10,901 nucleotides of DNA from Chloroflexota bacterium (GTDB taxonomy: Bacteria; Chloroflexota; UBA6077; CF-72): the NCBI GenBank assembly GCA_019242065.1, contig JAFAWJ010000869.1, positions 1 through 10,901 of the forward strand, in the 5' to 3' direction. Positions 1-6,472 of this stretch are shown here, piece after piece (the first letter of the stretch is position 1; each line of letters opens with the position of its first letter). The translations under genes and the position numbers were made by a program. The notes under the pieces are model-generated. The model was not told where the DNA came from, searched no databases, and was given only the letters and a program-made list of their open reading frames with translations.

Positions 1-1449
1 TCGGCAACCGCCCGACTTTCGCTCCGCGTGCGCCTGATGCTCCTGGCGGTCCTCCTCCTGGCAGTGGGACTCACACTGACCAACATCGTCCTGGTGGGCG
101 CGCTCCAGCGCTACCAGATCGACCGTCTGGATCGCCAGTTGCAAACCGTCGGCGAGTTCCTGGCTCGCCGCGACCCGCCCGGCCTCAATTCCGACACCAC
201 CTCCCGAACGGTCCTGCCACGCGTCGGACTCATTGGCGACGTGTATATCGCCTACCTCAACGCGGACGGCACCACCGATCGCCTGCTGGCCCAGTCCGGT
301 GACGCCACACTACCCGTGCTCAACCTGGACTCCACGGCAGTCGCCGCCTACAGCGGCAAGCCGTTTGACATGCCCGGACCGGATGGCACTTCGACCTGGC
401 GCGTCCTGACCCAACCGCGCAGCAGCGCCGCGGCAGCGGGCAGCAGCGTGGTGGTTGCCGCCTCGCTGGACGAAGTGAATGCAACCGTCAACCGCATCGC
501 CCTGGTATGCGTGCTGAGCGAGGCGGTTTTGCTCATCCTGCTGGCCGCCGCGGGGTGGTTCGCAATTGGCGCCGGTCTGGCTCCCCTGCGCCAGATCGAG
601 CGCACCGCCGCGGCCATCGCCGGAGGCGACCTCTCGCAGCGCGTCCCGCAACTTGCCAATCCGTGGACCGAGGTGGGTCGCCTGGCAGCTGCATTGAACG
701 GTATGTTGCTCGAGATCGAACGTGCCTTCGCCGCACAGGCTGAATCCGAGGCGCGCATGCGCCGCTTTCTGGCGGACGTCAGCCACGAGCTCCGCACACC
801 GCTCTTCGGCATCAAGGGTTTTACCGAGCTGTACCGCATGGGTGGCTTGCCCGAACGCCCCGACGTCGATCGCACCATGCTGCGCATCGAAAGCGAGGCG
901 GAGCGTCTGGTGCAACTGGCGGAGGACTTGCTGTATCTGGCTCAGCTCGAGGGCCGCGACAGCCGCGCACCACAGTACGCGCAGGTGGATCTGCATATTC
1001 TGGCCGCCGATGCCCTGTACGACCTGCACGCGCTGGACGCCTCACGCCCGCTGCGATTGACAGGTCCGGACGGCGGATCACCTTGCAGTGCGCTGGTCAT
1101 GGGCGACGAAGCCGAGTTGCGCCGAGTGGTCACCAACCTGGTCAGTAATGTCGTGGCCCATACTCCGCCGGGCTCGCCGGTCCGCATCGGGGTGGGCACC
1201 ATCGGCGACACGGCGATTTTCGAGATCGAGGATCGCGGTCCAGGGCTGACACCTGAACAGGCCGGTCGCGTGTTTGAACGCCTTTACCGCGTCGAGCACT
1301 CGCGCAATCGAGCCAGTGGCAGCGGCGCAGGGCTGGGTTTGGCGATCGCCCAGTCACTGGCCAGCGCACATCGCGGACGGCTAGTGGTGCGCTCGATCCC
1401 GTGCCAGGGGGCCACGTTTCGCCTCACGCTGCCCGCTGGAGGAGAGTGA
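1..1449 (+). CDS. Two-component sensor histidine kinase, 5' end cut by window edge
   Basis: Membrane sensor kinase that should autophosphorylate on His and pass the phosphate to a response regulator. Residues are counted from the GTG at 28: TM1 about 3-25, a periplasmic/extracytoplasmic sensor region about 26-155, TM2 about 157-182, and HAMP about 183-235. The H box FLADVSHELRTPL carries phospho-acceptor H253. The N box has N374, the G1 box is DRGPG (D402), the F box is VFERLYRV, and the G2 box is GSGAGLGLA, so all ATP-binding motifs of a HisKA/HATPase_c kinase are intact. The frame is open from base 1 and reads SATARLSLRVRLM before TM1. The true start is therefore probably left of the window, although GTG 28 is possible. 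The cognate response regulator is not visible and would be expected just upstream. The stop TGA (1447-1449) lies inside a short tandem repeat. The signal sensed is unknown. Confidence 0.93.
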   Translation, partial: SATARLSLRVRLMLLAVLLLAVGLTLTNIVLVGALQRYQIDRLDRQLQTVGEFLARRDPPGLNSDTTSRTVLPRVGLIGDVYIAYLNADGTTDRLLAQSGDATLPVLNLDSTAVAAYSGKPFDMPGPDGTSTWRVLTQPRSSAAAAGSSVVVAASLDEVNATVNRIALVCVLSEAVLLILLAAAGWFAIGAGLAPLRQIERTAAAIAGGDLSQRVPQLANPWTEVGRLAAALNGMLLEIERAFAAQAESEARMRRFLADVSHELRTPLFGIKGFTELYRMGGLPERPDVDRTMLRIESEAERLVQLAEDLLYLAQLEGRDSRAPQYAQVDLHILAADALYDLHALDASRPLRLTGPDGGSPCSALVMGDEAELRRVVTNLVSNVVAHTPPGSPVRIGVGTIGDTAIFEIEDRGPGLTPEQAGRVFERLYRVEHSRNRASGSGAGLGLAIAQSLASAHRGRLVVRSIPCQGATFRLTLPAGGE

Positions 1450-1473
1450 AGGGAGAGAGTGAAGGGAGAGAGT
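1442..1473. repeat. 13-bp direct tandem repeat, about 2.5 copies
   Basis: The unit GAGAGTGAAGGGA occurs at 1442-1454 and exactly again at 1455-1467, followed by its first six bases at 1468-1473. The first copy contains the stop codon of the histidine kinase gene. The later copies supply the purine-rich AGGGAG sequence upstream of the next gene. The unit is not a multiple of three, so copy-number slippage would shift frame at the end of the kinase. Confidence 0.85.
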
Positions 1474-1507
1474 CCATTTGCGAACGAGTCTCGTGTATGG
1501 TTCAAGG

Positions 1508-2029
1508 ATGCACTCTTTGCAGGAGAACGCGACTTTCGCTGGCCAGCCAGCTGTTGAAACCGCGACGGAGGGCGAGTCTGCGACAGGCACGACACGCAAA
1601 CGACGTCCGCGACTGACTGGCGCCGAGCAGGATGCCATCGTGCAGGCGTATCAAGACGCGACAATGTCGACCGCTGACATTCGCGAGCGATTTGGCATTG
1701 GCGATTCGTCGCTGTACCGCTTGCTGGCCCAGCGTGGCGTCGCTCCGCGGCGCACCGCCGAGTCTCAGCCTCGAAATCAGAAGTCGGCCGCCGTGGCCGA
1801 AGTGGCGCCGCGCCAGACGCGACGTCGCGGACGGACAGCCGCGCGAACTCCCGTCGCGGCGCCGCAAGCCCGCAGGACCGTTGCTTCGGATGCGAATGAC
1901 GGGTCCGTCCATGCGTTTCGCGTGGAATTCAAGGCGGTGCGTGTGGTGCAAGCCAGGCACGCGCTCGACGCGCTGCACGTGGTCGAGGGCCTGGGAGCCA
2001 CTGACGTGCTGGAGATCAATCTTCAGTAA
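1508..2029 (+). CDS. Small HTH DNA-binding protein of unknown function
   Basis: 173 residues from ATG 1508. An alternative TTG start at 1478 would add 10 residues; it has an SD-like AGGGAG nine bases upstream, whereas ATG 1508 has no well-spaced SD. About residues 30-80 look like a homeodomain/resolvase-type helix-turn-helix (LTGAEQDAIVQAYQ, then MSTADIRERFGIGDSSLYRLL), similar to the DNA-binding ends of Hin-like resolvases and IS transposase helpers. A basic, Ala/Arg-rich, probably disordered linker follows (about 81-132, with RQTRRRGR). A compact C-terminal segment (about 134-173, ending GATDVLEINLQ) has a predicted beta-alpha-beta pattern. There is no recombinase catalytic domain, so this is not a transposase or resolvase by itself. 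It probably binds DNA; its target and the role of the C-terminal segment are not recognisable. It follows the histidine kinase by less than 60 bp and may be co-transcribed with it. Confidence 0.72.
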   Translation: MHSLQENATFAGQPAVETATEGESATGTTRKRRPRLTGAEQDAIVQAYQDATMSTADIRERFGIGDSSLYRLLAQRGVAPRRTAESQPRNQKSAAVAEVAPRQTRRRGRTAARTPVAAPQARRTVASDANDGSVHAFRVEFKAVRVVQARHALDALHVVEGLGATDVLEINLQ

Positions 2030-2110
2030 ATCTCTACCGACTTCATAGTCATTGGGCGGTCGAAGCGAGGCACTCCGCTCCGGCCGAGCCAGGTACCCTG
2101 GCAGGGACCC

Positions 2111-3403
2111 ATGCAAGCCACAGGCACCGTCTCCCGCATTCGTGGCGCCGTCAACCTGGACCGCGCCGGCGCCATGTTCGGTGCTCTGGCCGACAACCCC
2201 CACTATCGCACCTACTGGTTGGGCAACCAGGTCAATACGTTGATGTGGCCCATGCAGGTGGTAGCCAACGGCTACCTCGCCTACACGCTCACCAATTCGG
2301 CAACCGCCCTCGGGATCGTCAGCCTCGCTTCGGCGGTCCCGCAACTGCTCTTCGCGCCCGTCGGCGGTGTCCTGGCCGACCGCCTCGAGAAACGCAAGCT
2401 CCTGCTCACGTTGCAGGGCATCATGTGCCTCACGTCGTTGGCAATTGGCATTCTGCTGGTCCTGGATCGCATCGAGTTCTGGAACCTGGTCGTCGTGGCC
2501 ATTATCCAGGGGATGGTCTTCAGTGCCATGATGCCGACGCGACAGTCCTGGATTCCCAGCCTGGTGAGTCGCGATCAGCTGGCCAACGCCATCGCCCTCA
2601 ACAACGCCGGACAGAACGCCAGTCGCATCATCGGCCCGTCGCTCGCCGGCCTGCTAATTGCCATCCCGTGGTTCACCGTCAACGGGATCTACTTCCTGCG
2701 GGTCATCACCTTTACCTGGGTGCTGTACACGCTGCTCAAAATTCCGATCCCTGGCAAACCCATCCAACAGGAGCGGCCAACGCCGCTCAGCCGCCAGCTG
2801 TTTTCCGGGCTTGGCTACATCTGGAGCCATGAGACGCTGATGCCGCTCTTCACGTTCGCGCTGGTGATGATGCTGCTGGGGCAGTCCTATCAGCAGGTCA
2901 TGCCGGCGTACGCGCTGGGCATCTTCGACGTCGGGTCCGAGGGATTGGGACTCATGCTGACGGTTGTCGGCATCGGCGCGCTGACAGGTTCGCTGACGAT
3001 GGCCTATATCAGCCGCCGCCCGGACAAGGCGCGTATCCAGGCGTACACGGGCACCGCGCTGGGCCTCGCGCTGGCGTTCTTCGGGCTCTGCAGCGCGTTC
3101 GACCTGTTCGGGCTCAGCCTGGTGGCGCTGTTTGTCGTCGGCCTGTGCCTGGACTTCGATTCCACCATCAACAACACGCTCATCATGATCAACGCCGAGC
3201 CGGCGTACTACGGGCGGGTGATGTCGGTGTACATGATGACGTTTGCGCTGGGGCCACTGGGCGGGTTCATGGCGGGGTGGTCGATCGATCACATCGGCGG
3301 CGCGGCGACAATGCTCGGGGCGGGAATCACCCTCTCCGTGTTCGTCGTGTGCATGGCCACGCTGAACCCCCGCTATAAGAAGATTCGCAATAGCATTACG
3401 TGA
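2111..3403 (+). CDS. MFS transporter, EntS-like (MFS_3) exporter
   Basis: 430-residue inner-membrane transporter of the major facilitator superfamily, with alternating hydrophobic segments consistent with about 12 helices. The signature loop 2-3 motif A is present as GGVLADRLEKRK (residues 85-96). A second-half counterpart is weak (YISRRPDKAR, near residue 300). The pattern, including the RQSWIPSLV and NAIALNNAGQNASRIIGPSLAGLL region in transmembrane segments 4-5, matches the EntS/MFS_3 branch, which contains siderophore and drug exporters working by proton antiport. The substrate cannot be read from sequence, and no siderophore biosynthesis gene lies nearby. ATG 2111 is preceded by AGGGA four bases away. 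It lies 81 bp after the HTH gene, and no clear promoter was recognised in that gap. The length is normal for the family. Confidence 0.9.
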   Translation: MQATGTVSRIRGAVNLDRAGAMFGALADNPHYRTYWLGNQVNTLMWPMQVVANGYLAYTLTNSATALGIVSLASAVPQLLFAPVGGVLADRLEKRKLLLTLQGIMCLTSLAIGILLVLDRIEFWNLVVVAIIQGMVFSAMMPTRQSWIPSLVSRDQLANAIALNNAGQNASRIIGPSLAGLLIAIPWFTVNGIYFLRVITFTWVLYTLLKIPIPGKPIQQERPTPLSRQLFSGLGYIWSHETLMPLFTFALVMMLLGQSYQQVMPAYALGIFDVGSEGLGLMLTVVGIGALTGSLTMAYISRRPDKARIQAYTGTALGLALAFFGLCSAFDLFGLSLVALFVVGLCLDFDSTINNTLIMINAEPAYYGRVMSVYMMTFALGPLGGFMAGWSIDHIGGAATMLGAGITLSVFVVCMATLNPRYKKIRNSIT

Positions 3404-3406
3404 ACG

Positions 3407-3559
3407 ATGGGACGCGACAAATCCGGCCTCCGCGCGCTGCTGGTGGAGCTGCTGCTGGCCTTGCTAGGCGTGTCCGTCCACGAGATGCGGGAGCCGCCTG
3501 CCGCGAAGGCGGATCACCTGCCAGAGAAATCATCTTCAATAGATAACTCTTACTCGTAA
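3407..3559 (+). CDS. Doubtful 50-residue ORF after the MFS gene
   Basis: ATG 3407 lies 3 bases after the MFS stop and opens a 50-codon frame ending in TAA. The peptide has a short hydrophobic stretch (LLVELLLALLGV, about residues 11-22) and then a polar tail rich in Glu, Lys and Ser. No Shine-Dalgarno sequence precedes it and no family is recognised. The close spacing would allow translational coupling, but in GC-rich DNA an open frame of this length occurs by chance. It overlaps a 6-bp hairpin at 3494-3512. Confidence 0.2.
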   Translation: MGRDKSGLRALLVELLLALLGVSVHEMREPPAAKADHLPEKSSSIDNSYS

Positions 3560-3603
3560 GTTTGACCCGCCGTTGCGGGGTCCCAAGTAGTCACCCGGCG
3601 GGT
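3494..3603. other. Convergent intergenic region with inverted repeats
   Basis: This lies between the converging MFS (+) and LLM oxidoreductase (-) genes. A hairpin CCGCCT (3494-3499)/AGGCGG (3507-3512) has a 7-nt loop. A second inverted repeat pairs ACCCGCCG (3565-3572) with CGGCGGGT (3596-3603), an 8-bp match with a 23-nt loop ending at the LLM stop codon. A smaller hairpin nested in its left part pairs CCCGC (3566-3570) with GCGGG (3575-3579). The segment between the two main repeats is noticeably richer in A and T than the flanking genes. None of the stems is followed by a run of T on either strand, so they may be transcription-end structures but are not classic intrinsic terminators. Confidence 0.4.
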
Positions 3604-4662
3604 TCAGGCCGCGTCTGCAACCGGCTCGGCTGCCAGCAGCTCGCGCACGCGCGGAACGACCTGGCGACCGAACAGCTCGATGGCTTTCATCTGCCGCGAA
3701 TGTGGAAGGGTGCCATTGGAATATTTCAGGTCGAAGCGGTCCAGCTGGAGAATTCGGGCGGTGCGTGCGATCTTGTTCGCCACGGTCTCCGGCGAGCCCA
3801 CATACAGCGCTCCGGCGGCGACTTCGGCGTCATATCGGTCACGCGTCAGCGGCGGCCAGCCACGCTCGCGGCCGATGCGGGTGATCACGTCGCGATAGTG
3901 CGGCCACAGCACCTCGTGTGCCTCGTCGTCTGTCTCGGCAATGAAGCCCGGCGAGTGCGCCGCCAGCGGGAGTCGGACCTGGCCGAAGTGCGCCAGCCCG
4001 CGACGGTAGAGGTCGGCGTAGGTTGCGAAGCGGGCCGGGTCACCGCCGATAATCGCCAACACGAGTGGGAATCCGTACTGCGCGGCGCGCACCACGGATT
4101 CGGGGCTGCCACCCACACCCAGCCAGGTTGGAATGTGTCCGCCTTCGGTCTTCGGGTAGACGTGCTGTGCCTCGAGCGCGGCGCGCACCGTGCCCTCCCA
4201 GGTCACGGCGTCCTCGGTGAGCAGCCTGGCCATGAGGTCAGCCTTTTCCTCGAAGAGGCGGTCGTAGTCCTGGAGGTTGTAGCCGAAGAGCGGGAAAGAC
4301 TCGGTAAACGAGCCGCGACCCAGGGTGATTTCGGCGCGTCCAGACGAAATGGCGTCGAGGGTCGCAAAGCGCTCGAAGACGCGCACCGGATCATCCGAGC
4401 TGAGCACGGTCACCGCGGTACCGAGGCGGATCGTGCGCGTGCGGCTGGCGATCGCGGCCAGCACGGGCTCGGGCGCGGAGATGGCGAAATCGGCGCGGTG
4501 GTGCTCGCCCACGGAAAAAGCGTCGATGCCCAGTTGATCCGCGAGGACGCCTTCCTCGACGACGTTGCGAATGACCTGAGCCTGCGAAAGGCGAGCACCG
4601 GTGGCTTCGTCGATGCTGACGTCGCCGAAGGTGTCCAGCCCAAAAATCAAATCTGCGTTCAC
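3604..4662 (-). CDS. LLM class flavin-dependent oxidoreductase (2I7G-type)
   Basis: 352-residue cytoplasmic luciferase-like monooxygenase fold (TIM barrel) that should use reduced FMN or F420 to oxidise an unknown substrate. Family-typical landmarks are the N-terminal strand FGLDTFGD, the GEHHR motif after helix 1 (about residues 52-57), TAVTVLSSDDPVRVFERFAT (about 83-102), GRAEITLGRGSF (about 107-118), and WLGVGGSPESVVRAA in the second half. These match the subgroup annotated as 'LLM_2I7G' probable oxidoreductases, whose substrate is unknown. The start is a GTG at 4660-4662; no clear SD is seen. It lies 31 bp downstream of the redoxin gene on the same strand, so it is probably the last gene of an msrA-redoxin-LLM operon. 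The length is normal and no defect is apparent. Confidence 0.88.
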   Translation of the reverse strand: MNADLIFGLDTFGDVSIDEATGARLSQAQVIRNVVEEGVLADQLGIDAFSVGEHHRADFAISAPEPVLAAIASRTRTIRLGTAVTVLSSDDPVRVFERFATLDAISSGRAEITLGRGSFTESFPLFGYNLQDYDRLFEEKADLMARLLTEDAVTWEGTVRAALEAQHVYPKTEGGHIPTWLGVGGSPESVVRAAQYGFPLVLAIIGGDPARFATYADLYRRGLAHFGQVRLPLAAHSPGFIAETDDEAHEVLWPHYRDVITRIGRERGWPPLTRDRYDAEVAAGALYVGSPETVANKIARTARILQLDRFDLKYSNGTLPHSRQMKAIELFGRQVVPRVRELLAAEPVADAA

Positions 4663-4664
4663 TA

Positions 4665-4678
4665 TGTCAGCTATGACA
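4665..4678. promoter_or_regulatory. Short inverted repeat TGTCA-N4-TGACA before LLM gene
   Basis: A perfect 5-bp inverted repeat with a 4-bp spacer lies in the 31-bp gap between the redoxin stop and the LLM start, 2 bp from the GTG start codon. It could be a small operator or an mRNA hairpin affecting LLM initiation. It is short enough to arise by chance. Confidence 0.2.
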
Positions 4679-4693
4679 CGCTCGGACGTCGTG

Positions 4694-5755
4694 TTATTCC
4701 CCTGGAGAATCCATCTCGAGCGGGGCGTAGTACTGCTCGGGTCCGATCCGCTCCACGTCCTTCACCCAGTCACCGTCGTAGACGTCGGTGGGACCCTGGT
4801 CGGGATCGACCAGAGTCCAGGCCTGGCGACGGTAGGTCCAGTTGTCCGGCTGCAGGCGGTGCGCCTGGCGGAAGTGAGGTACTGCCAGGTCCGGTCGACC
4901 CAGGCGATACAGGTGCTCGCCCAGCTCGAACTCCGCGGCCGCCGTGGCGGCGTCCATCGGCCGCGGTCCACTGCGTCGCAGGACCTCGTCGGGGCTGAGC
5001 GCGTAACGGCTCGCCGGACCACGCGCCACCCAATCCCGCAGCGCCGCGACGTACTTCTCGGGTTCGACGCGGATGCGTTTCGCCAGCTCCAGCCGGTGCC
5101 GCACGTCGGGCGCCGCGTCGGCCGGTATCGGGCGATCGCGGAAGGGGGTGCGCTCGGCAAACGCCGTCTCGGGCGGCCGGACGATGATGCCCTGCTCGTC
5201 GATCCACACTCCGCTGGGGACGTTGGTAATACCGAACAGCTCGTCGACGACGTGCGCCTGGTCGACCAGTGCCGGGTGCTCGGGTCTGGCGGCCTCGATC
5301 CAGGGTCGGGCAGCTTCGGCTCCGCCCGTGTCCAGGGCGACGGTGACGATCTCGAGTCCGGCCGGATGGAGCTCAGTCCGCAGGGCCTGCCACACGGGCA
5401 GGTTGAAGCGGCAGCCTCACCAGGAGGCCCAGGCGAGCAGCAGGACCTTCGAGCCGCGCAGCGACCGCAGGTGGAACACGCGACCATCCAGGTCCGGCAG
5501 CGCCAGGTCGGGCGCCTCGACGCTGGTCAGCGCCTGGCCGCCGGCTTCAGGGCCCAGGCTCCACAGGCCGCTCGGCTCGTCGGCGACCAGTGGCATGCCC
5601 AGGCGGTCGGCGAGAACCTGCACATCCAGCATGGCGCCCGTGCGGGATGGCAGGGAAACGCACATCTCGCCTTTGCAGGCGCCCTGCGGCTTGATGCTCC
5701 AGCCAGTGCGCTGCTCGAAGTCGTCAGGCGCAACCTCAAGCTGCTCGAAGATCAT
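4694..5755 (-). CDS. Redoxin (thioredoxin-fold) selenoprotein candidate with in-frame TGA
   Basis: One 353-residue frame if TGA 5417-5419 is read as selenocysteine (U113); it ends at TAA 4694-4696. Both halves share a frame. The N-terminal part (about 1-90) contains GACKGEMC (C27, C32). A ResA/TlpA/AhpC-like thioredoxin domain follows (about 88-200): APDLALPDLDG, KVLLLAWASW-U-GCRF, EIVTVALD, and the cis-Pro loop NVPSGVWID (P180). About 272-305 resembles one TPR-like helical hairpin, and the tail ends GPEQYYAPLEM. The TGA replaces the nucleophilic Cys of the active site, giving U-G-C (U113, C115). From recollection, Cys-containing relatives have CGC here. ATG 5753-5755 is preferred because GGGAGGG lies 4 bases upstream; an earlier ATG (5789-5791) would add 12 residues. 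It probably reduces disulfides, peroxides or a partner protein in the cytoplasm, as no signal peptide is seen. It lies 79 bp downstream of msrA. Alternatives are a nonsense mutation or a base error. Confidence 0.82.
5378..5419 (-). promoter_or_regulatory. Candidate bacterial SECIS element and recoded UGA
   Basis: On the coding (minus) strand the UGA (5417-5419) is followed after 14 nt by a perfect 6-bp stem, CCUGCC (5397-5402) with GGCAGG (5386-5391), closed by the 5-nt loop CGUGU (5392-5396). A lower 4-bp stem, CCGC (5408-5411) with GCGG (5378-5381), extends it across a 5/4-nt internal loop. The apical loop begins 20 nt after the UGA and has G at its second position. Both fit the general bSECIS description: loop about 16-37 nt after UGA, G among the first two loop bases, short GC-rich upper stem. 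Caveats are that GC-rich DNA forms hairpins easily and that GGCUGCC just after the UGA could compete for pairing with GGCAGGCC. Confidence 0.62.
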
Positions 5756-5834
5756 GCGTCCCTCCCAGGCGGGGGTACGTGCCATCGGCATGCGGGCGCC
5801 GACATTTCGCGACTCCGCGATGCAAATTGGCCTG

Positions 5835-6353
5835 CTAGGTCGCGGCGGCGGCTCGGCGGGGCAGTTTCCAGTTCGGGCGCGGATAGTGGCACGTGTAGCC
5901 GTTCGGATAGCGCTCCAGGTAGTCCTGGTGCTCAGGCTCCGCCTCCCAGAATGGTCCGGCGGGCACGACTTCCGTGACGACCTTGCCTGGCCACAGCCCG
6001 GAGGCGTTCACGTCGGCAATCGTGTCCTCGGCCGTCTGGCGCTGCGCATCGCTCGTGTAGAAGATCGCCGAGCGATAGCTGGTGCCCATATCGTTGCCCT
6101 GCCGATTGCGGGTGGTAGGGTCGTGGATCTGAAAGAAGAACTCCAGCAGATCGCGGTAGCTCAGCTGCTGAGGGTCGAACACGATTTCGATGGATTCGGC
6201 GTGGCTGCCATGGTTCCAGTACGTGGCGTTGGGCACGTTGCCGCCGCTGTAGCCGACGCGGGTGTGCTGGACGCCTGGCAGCTTGCGGATGAGGTCTTGC
6301 ATGCCCCAGAAGCAGCCGCCGGCGAGAATGGCTGTTTCGAGATTCGCGGTCAT
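5835..6353 (-). CDS. msrA: Peptide-methionine (S)-S-oxide reductase MsrA
   Basis: 172-residue cytoplasmic enzyme that reduces methionine-S-sulfoxide in proteins and free methionine, repairing oxidative damage. The catalytic motif GGCFWG carries C14. Other conserved stretches are [23 protein letters not shown], and [17 protein letters not shown]. The end, [10 protein letters not shown], carries C155, a candidate resolving Cys. The preferred start is ATG 6351-6353; a TTG three codons upstream is possible, and neither has a clear SD. It is the first gene of a likely minus-strand operon followed by the redoxin and the LLM oxidoreductase. It is divergent from the DGPF/ECF42 pair, with about 120 bp between the starts. 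Unlike its neighbour, its catalytic residue is an ordinary Cys codon. No MsrB is present in the window. Confidence 0.95.
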   Translation of the reverse strand: MTANLETAILAGGCFWGMQDLIRKLPGVQHTRVGYSGGNVPNATYWNHGSHAESIEIVFDPQQLSYRDLLEFFFQIHDPTTRNRQGNDMGTSYRSAIFYTSDAQRQTAEDTIADVNASGLWPGKVVTEVVPAGPFWEAEPEHQDYLERYPNGYTCHYPRPNWKLPRRAAAAT

Positions 6354-6472
6354 GATGGTCAATGAATGCTAACGCACGCGCCATGTCGAAAAGTCCTGAC
6401 CGGCTCCGCTCATTACATGCTGGGCCTCGTCGAGCACGGCTCAGCACGACTACTCGAACGAGGAGATCACGC
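6354..6472. promoter_or_regulatory. Divergent promoter region between msrA and the DGPF gene
   Basis: This 119-bp gap must hold the start signals for both directions. TGTCGA at 6384-6389 matches the -35 element I recall as reported for ECF42-dependent promoters and lies upstream of the DGPF-ECF42 pair, so it is an autoregulation candidate. The expected -10 is not convincing; CCGCTC near 6406-6411 is the nearest sequence at suitable spacing. TGTCGA also occurs by chance inside genes of this window (near 1665, 8727 and 9288), so the match alone is weak. Toward msrA no clear -35/-10 pair was recognised. Confidence 0.3.

Noticed and set aside
1508..2029. HTH gene as a transposase or resolvase fragment of a mobile element
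   Set aside because: There is no catalytic domain remnant, no terminal inverted repeats or target duplications were seen nearby, and the C-terminus looks like an intact separate fold.
3562..4998. Long plus-strand open frame of 478 codons
   Set aside because: It is antisense to the well-supported LLM oxidoreductase and the end of the redoxin. Its Arg/Gly/His-rich translation resembles no family; such frames are common opposite GC-rich genes.
5417..5419. Redoxin read as a pseudogene or two separate genes split by a stop
   Set aside because: The reading frame is unchanged, both halves fit one protein, there is no other lesion, and the stop is precisely at the catalytic Cys with a SECIS-like hairpin after it. 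A base error or nonsense mutation remains possible but is less likely.
5807..5820. Hairpin TCGCG-ACTC-CGCGA after msrA as a terminator
   Set aside because: The stem is only 5 bp, with no T run on the minus strand, and the next gene follows on the same strand. At most it is a minor mRNA structure.
4601..6365. Long plus-strand open frames opposite the redoxin and msrA
   Set aside because: Their translations are low-complexity reverse shadows of conserved minus-strand genes, with no recognisable domain and no plausible ribosome binding context.
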